Assembly: GCF_000024425.1 (NCBI RefSeq)
Contig: NC_013946.1
Location: forward strand, 2,790,001 to 2,854,000
DNA from: Meiothermus ruber DSM 1279
GTDB taxonomy: Bacteria; Deinococcota; Deinococci; Deinococcales; Thermaceae
DNA length: 64,000 nucleotides
Reading direction: 5' to 3'
Shown here: piece by piece, positions 60,774 through 64,000 of the stretch
How positions within the stretch are numbered: position 1 is the stretch's first letter
Layout: each line of letters opens with the position of its first letter
The notes under the pieces: generated by a model
The model's input: the letters and a program-made list of their open reading frames with translations, nothing else
The model's database searches: none
Told to the model about the DNA's origin: nothing
Program-made: the position numbers and the translations under genes

Positions 60774-62714
60774 ATGTTAGGTGTCTGCTACTACCCCGAA
60801 CACTGGCCCCGCGAACGCTGGGCCGAGGATGCCCGGCGCATGCGCGCGCTGGGCCTGACCTACGTGCGCATTGGCGAGTTTGCCTGGAGCGCCATAGAAC
60901 CCGACCCGGGCCGCTTTACCTGGGACTGGCTGGATGCGGCCATCGAGACCCTGGGCGAAGCTGGTCTCAAGGTGGTGCTGGGCACCCCCACCGCCACCCC
61001 CCCCAAGTGGCTCATCGACCAGCACCCCGACATCCTGGCCTACGATATCCAGGGCCGGCCCCGCAAGTTTGGCTCGCGCCGGCACTACAGCTTCAGCAGC
61101 CGGGTTTACCTCGAGGAGGCCCGCCGCATCGTAACCCTGCTGGCCCAGCGCTACGGCCCCAACCCCTTTGTGGCCGGCTGGCAGACCGATAACGAGTACG
61201 GCTGCCACGACACCACTCGCAGCTACGGCCCCGAAGACCTGCGGGCCTTCCGGCTGTGGCTACAGGCCCGCTACGGCAGCATCGAGGCCCTCAATCAGGC
61301 CTGGGGCAACGTCTTCTGGAGCATGACCTACCGGGCTTTTGGCGAGATCGACCTGCCCAACCAAACCGTTACCGAGGCCAACCCCGCGCACTGGCTGGAT
61401 TTTTACCGCTTTAGCTCGGATCAGGTGGCCGCTTTTAATCGCATGCAGGCCGAAATCCTGCGGCAGTATGCTCCCGAGAAGTTCATTGTGCACAACTTCA
61501 TGGGCTACACCCCGGACTTCGACCACTTCAAGCTGGCCCAGGATCTTGATATAGCCGGCTGGGACAGCTACCCCCTGGGCTTTACCGATATGGACGTGCT
61601 GCCCTGCACAGCGGAGGAAAAGCTCCGCTACGCCCACACCGGCCACCCCGATATGGCCGCCTTCCACCACGACCTCTACCGCGGGGTCAAGCCGCGCTGG
61701 TGGGTCATGGAGCAGCAGCCGGGGCCGGTCAACTGGGCCCACCACAACCCCTCCCCGGCCCCCGGCATGGTGCGGCTGTGGACCTGGGAGGCCCTGGCCC
61801 ATGGTGCCGAGGTGGTGAGCTACTTCCGCTGGCGGCAGTTTCCCCAGGCCCAGGAGCAGTTCCACGCCGGACTCAACCGGCCCGATTTCGAGCCCGACCT
61901 GGGCTTCTTCGAGGCCCAGCAGGTGGCCCAGGAGCTCAGCCGACTGTCCCTGCCCCAAAGCAGCCCAGCCCCTGTGGCCCTGGTCTTCGACTACGAGGCC
62001 GACTGGGTTTTCCGCATCCAGCCGCAGGGCCAGGAGTTTGTGTACCGCGACCTGGTCTGGCACTTCTATCAGGCCCTGCGCAGCCTGGGGCTGGACGTGG
62101 ATGTGGTGCCCCCGGGGGCCGACCTGCACCCCTACCGGCTGGTGGTGGTGCCCAGCCTGCCCATCCTGCGCAAAGCGGCCTTGCAGGCCTTCAAAGAGGC
62201 ACCTGGCGCGGTGGTGTTTGGGCCGCGCACTGGCTCCAAAACCGAGGCCCTGGGCATACCGGCCCAGCTACCCCCCGGCGCTTTGCAGGCGCTGCTGCCC
62301 CTCAAGGTAACCCGGGTGGAAAGCTGGCGCCCCGGCTTGAGCGAAACCCTCACCTGGCAGGGCCAGTCCTGGCCGGTGGGGGTCTGGAAGGAGTGGATCG
62401 AGTCCAGCCTCACCCCGGTCGCCACCTTTGCCGATGGCAGGGGGGCCATCTACCAGCACCACCACCGGCACTACCTGGCCTTCTGGCCGGGCCGGGAGTT
62501 TCTGCAAAGCTATCTGGCCGAGGTGGCCCAGAGCCTGGGCTTGCCAATCCAACCCCTGCCCGAGGGCTTGCGCATGCGGCGGCGGGGGCCCTGGGTGTTC
62601 GCCTTCAACTACACCGACCGGCCCCAGACCGCCCCAACCCCCCAGGGCGCCCGGTTCGTTTTGGGTGGCCCCACCGTGGCCCCCTATGATTTGAGCATCT
62701 GGGTTGAGGAGTGA
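60774..62714 (+). CDS. Beta-galactosidase, GH42 (Thermus A4 type)
   Basis: A 646-residue cytosolic enzyme that hydrolyses beta-galactosides. It begins [23 protein letters not shown], like the Thermus A4 enzyme. The acid/base Glu141 is in WQTDNEYG and the nucleophile Glu313 in [12 protein letters not shown]; the equivalent positions in the A4 enzyme are 141 and 312. A trimerisation domain (from about 390) and a small C-terminal beta domain follow. The ATG is used because TTG 36 nt upstream is part of the -35 box. The alpha-galactosidase gene starts 4 nt after its stop. Confidence 0.93.
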   Translation: MLGVCYYPEHWPRERWAEDARRMRALGLTYVRIGEFAWSAIEPDPGRFTWDWLDAAIETLGEAGLKVVLGTPTATPPKWLIDQHPDILAYDIQGRPRKFGSRRHYSFSSRVYLEEARRIVTLLAQRYGPNPFVAGWQTDNEYGCHDTTRSYGPEDLRAFRLWLQARYGSIEALNQAWGNVFWSMTYRAFGEIDLPNQTVTEANPAHWLDFYRFSSDQVAAFNRMQAEILRQYAPEKFIVHNFMGYTPDFDHFKLAQDLDIAGWDSYPLGFTDMDVLPCTAEEKLRYAHTGHPDMAAFHHDLYRGVKPRWWVMEQQPGPVNWAHHNPSPAPGMVRLWTWEALAHGAEVVSYFRWRQFPQAQEQFHAGLNRPDFEPDLGFFEAQQVAQELSRLSLPQSSPAPVALVFDYEADWVFRIQPQGQEFVYRDLVWHFYQALRSLGLDVDVVPPGADLHPYRLVVVPSLPILRKAALQAFKEAPGAVVFGPRTGSKTEALGIPAQLPPGALQALLPLKVTRVESWRPGLSETLTWQGQSWPVGVWKEWIESSLTPVATFADGRGAIYQHHHRHYLAFWPGREFLQSYLAEVAQSLGLPIQPLPEGLRMRRRGPWVFAFNYTDRPQTAPTPQGARFVLGGPTVAPYDLSIWVEE

Positions 62715-62718
62715 CGCC

Positions 62719-64000
62719 GTGCAGATTCAGGGCTATGAGTTCAGCATCAGCGCGGGGCGGCTCGAGGAAACCCTGGGCGGCTACCTGCTGAGCGGCAAAA
62801 CCGTGCAGATCGGGCACCCCTTTGGGCGCACGCTCTACTTCAAGCACGGCTGGCAGAGCTGGAGCGAGGCCGGCTGGGTGAGCCTGAAAGAGAGCCCCAA
62901 ACCCATCCTGCCCCCCGAGCGCCGCCCCCAGTGCGACGACCCAGCCTACGCCCTCTCACCTGTACACGGCGGCAGCGGCCTGGGGGGCCTCGAGGGCCAC
63001 GACGGGCGGATGCTCTTCCTGGGGGCTCTGCGTCCGGGGGCGCGCATCGAGGCTGACCGCCTGAGCCTCAAGGGCTCGAGCGACCACGAGACCCAGTGGT
63101 TTCTGGCCTACGGCGAACAGCAGCAGGTGCTGGCCCGCTACACCGAACTGCTGGCTAACACCCTGGGGATCCGGGGCCAGCCGCCCGCCCCCCGGGTCTG
63201 GTGTAGCTGGTACAGCTATTACAGCGATATCTCAGAAAGCAAGATGCTGCAGACCATCGCCGCTTTGCAGGGCCTGCCCTTTGAGGTGTTCCAGCTCGAC
63301 GATGGCTGGCAGCAAAACATGGGCGACTGGGAGCCCAACCACAAGTTCCCCTCGGGCATGAGCGCTATCGCCCTGCGGGCCCAGAGCCAGGGCCTGACCC
63401 CCGGCCTCTGGCTGGCCCCCTTTATTGCCCGGCCCAGCTCCAACCTGTTCAAGGAGCACCCCGACTGGTTCTTGCGCGACGAGCAGGGCGAGCTGGTTCT
63501 GGCGGGCACCAACTGGGGCGGCTACTACGCGCTGGACGTGACCCTGCCAGCAGTGCAAGACTGGCTGCAGCGCCTGATCCAGAAGGTGCGGGGCTGGGGC
63601 TACCGCTACTTAAAGCTGGACTTCCTGTTTGCAGCGGCCCTGCCCGGTCAAAGGCATAGCGGAGCCTCGAGGGAAGAGGCCTACCGCGAAGCGCTCCGTC
63701 TCATCCGCGAGGCCGCCGGTGACGACGTGTACATTCTGGCCTGCGGGGCCCCCATCCTCGCCTCGCTGGGCTTGGTGGACGGGCTGCGCATTGGGCCGGA
63801 CGTGGCCCCTTACTGGGACAACGAAGACCGGCGGGTGTACCTGCACGACCCCACCGGCCCCGCGGCCTACAACGCCCTGCGCACCAGCCTGCACCGCCTC
63901 TGGCTGAAGCCGCTGGTGCACACCGACCCCGACGTGGCCTACTTCCGCACCCGCTACAACCTGCTCACCCCGGCCCAGCGCGTGGTGTTGCAAGACCTGG
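62719..64000 (+). CDS. Alpha-galactosidase, GH36 (cut by window end)
   Basis: The reading frame is open from GTG 62719 to the end of the window (427 codons), so the C-terminus is missing. GAGGAG lies 7 nt before the start. The protein has the GH36 arrangement: an N-terminal beta domain, then APRVWCSWYSYYSDIS near 155, FQLDDGWQ, the nucleophile Asp301 in YLKLDFLF and the acid/base Asp361 in LRIGPDVAPYW. It would release alpha-galactose from melibiose or raffinose. It completes an operon for use of both alpha- and beta-galactosides. Confidence 0.92.
   Translation, partial: MQIQGYEFSISAGRLEETLGGYLLSGKTVQIGHPFGRTLYFKHGWQSWSEAGWVSLKESPKPILPPERRPQCDDPAYALSPVHGGSGLGGLEGHDGRMLFLGALRPGARIEADRLSLKGSSDHETQWFLAYGEQQQVLARYTELLANTLGIRGQPPAPRVWCSWYSYYSDISESKMLQTIAALQGLPFEVFQLDDGWQQNMGDWEPNHKFPSGMSAIALRAQSQGLTPGLWLAPFIARPSSNLFKEHPDWFLRDEQGELVLAGTNWGGYYALDVTLPAVQDWLQRLIQKVRGWGYRYLKLDFLFAAALPGQRHSGASREEAYREALRLIREAAGDDVYILACGAPILASLGLVDGLRIGPDVAPYWDNEDRRVYLHDPTGPAAYNALRTSLHRLWLKPLVHTDPDVAYFRTRYNLLTPAQRVVLQDL

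Overview
The window looks like chromosome of a member of the Thermaceae (Deinococcota), most likely Meiothermus or a close relative. The evidence is high GC, many genes whose -10 box lies only 6-8 nt before the start codon (leaderless mRNAs), a Thermus A4-type GH42 beta-galactosidase, GTP-dependent PEP carboxykinase, a small CDGSH protein and a lipid-A-like lpx cluster. CTCGAG is strikingly frequent everywhere except inside the insertion sequence. Species identity is inference.

Layout. 1-1.8 kb: end of an rRNA pseudouridine synthase gene, hpt and a queuosine-precursor transporter. 1.8-4.5 kb: a leader and a CRISPR array of 35 repeats and 34 spacers with no cas genes in the window; the degenerate last repeat ends one base before the glcD start codon and seems to supply its Shine-Dalgarno sequence. 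4.5-11.4 kb: a glycolate oxidation operon (glcDEF) followed by a glycerate 2-kinase gene broken by an 1106-bp insertion sequence, then an esterase. 11.4-20.3 kb (minus strand): lpxD, lpxC, a Gfo/Idh dehydrogenase, fabZ, lpxA, an LpxB-related protein, an MsbA-like exporter and an S4 protein, with mreB upstream.

20.48-27.74 kb: a 7.2-kb element integrated in a tRNA-Val(CAC) gene, bounded by 46-bp direct repeats. It encodes an excisionase-like HTH protein, a primase-polymerase/ATPase, several unknown small proteins, a possible terminase small subunit and a tyrosine integrase, but no capsid, portal or large terminase gene: it resembles a phage satellite or integrative plasmid. Inside the 3' end of the primase-polymerase gene lie ten copies of a 9-bp motif, five in each orientation, placed with exact mirror symmetry over 219 bp. 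This is the strongest candidate in the window for a new functional site, probably the replication origin.

27.8-40 kb: argB-like kinase, a zinc alcohol dehydrogenase, a NYN-domain protein, a LolC/FtsX-type permease, a 3D-domain secreted protein, the Asp23/DAK (YloU/YloV) pair, wecB, a frameshifted cyclophilin, a lysophospholipase-like hydrolase and a sugar-binding protein. 40-46.9 kb: a peptide-use block (two peptidases, a peptide ABC importer lacking its ATPases, an SDR) and a CDGSH protein. 47-53.8 kb: pckG, a thioesterase, pgi, a bifunctional RelA/SpoT enzyme and a DUF92 membrane protein. 53.9-56.4 kb: a small secreted protein with an OmpR-type two-component system. 56.4-64 kb: a DeoR-type regulator and a galactoside operon (binding protein, two permeases, GH42 beta-galactosidase, GH36 alpha-galactosidase cut by the window end); the regulator and the operon share a 15-bp motif that is probably the operator.
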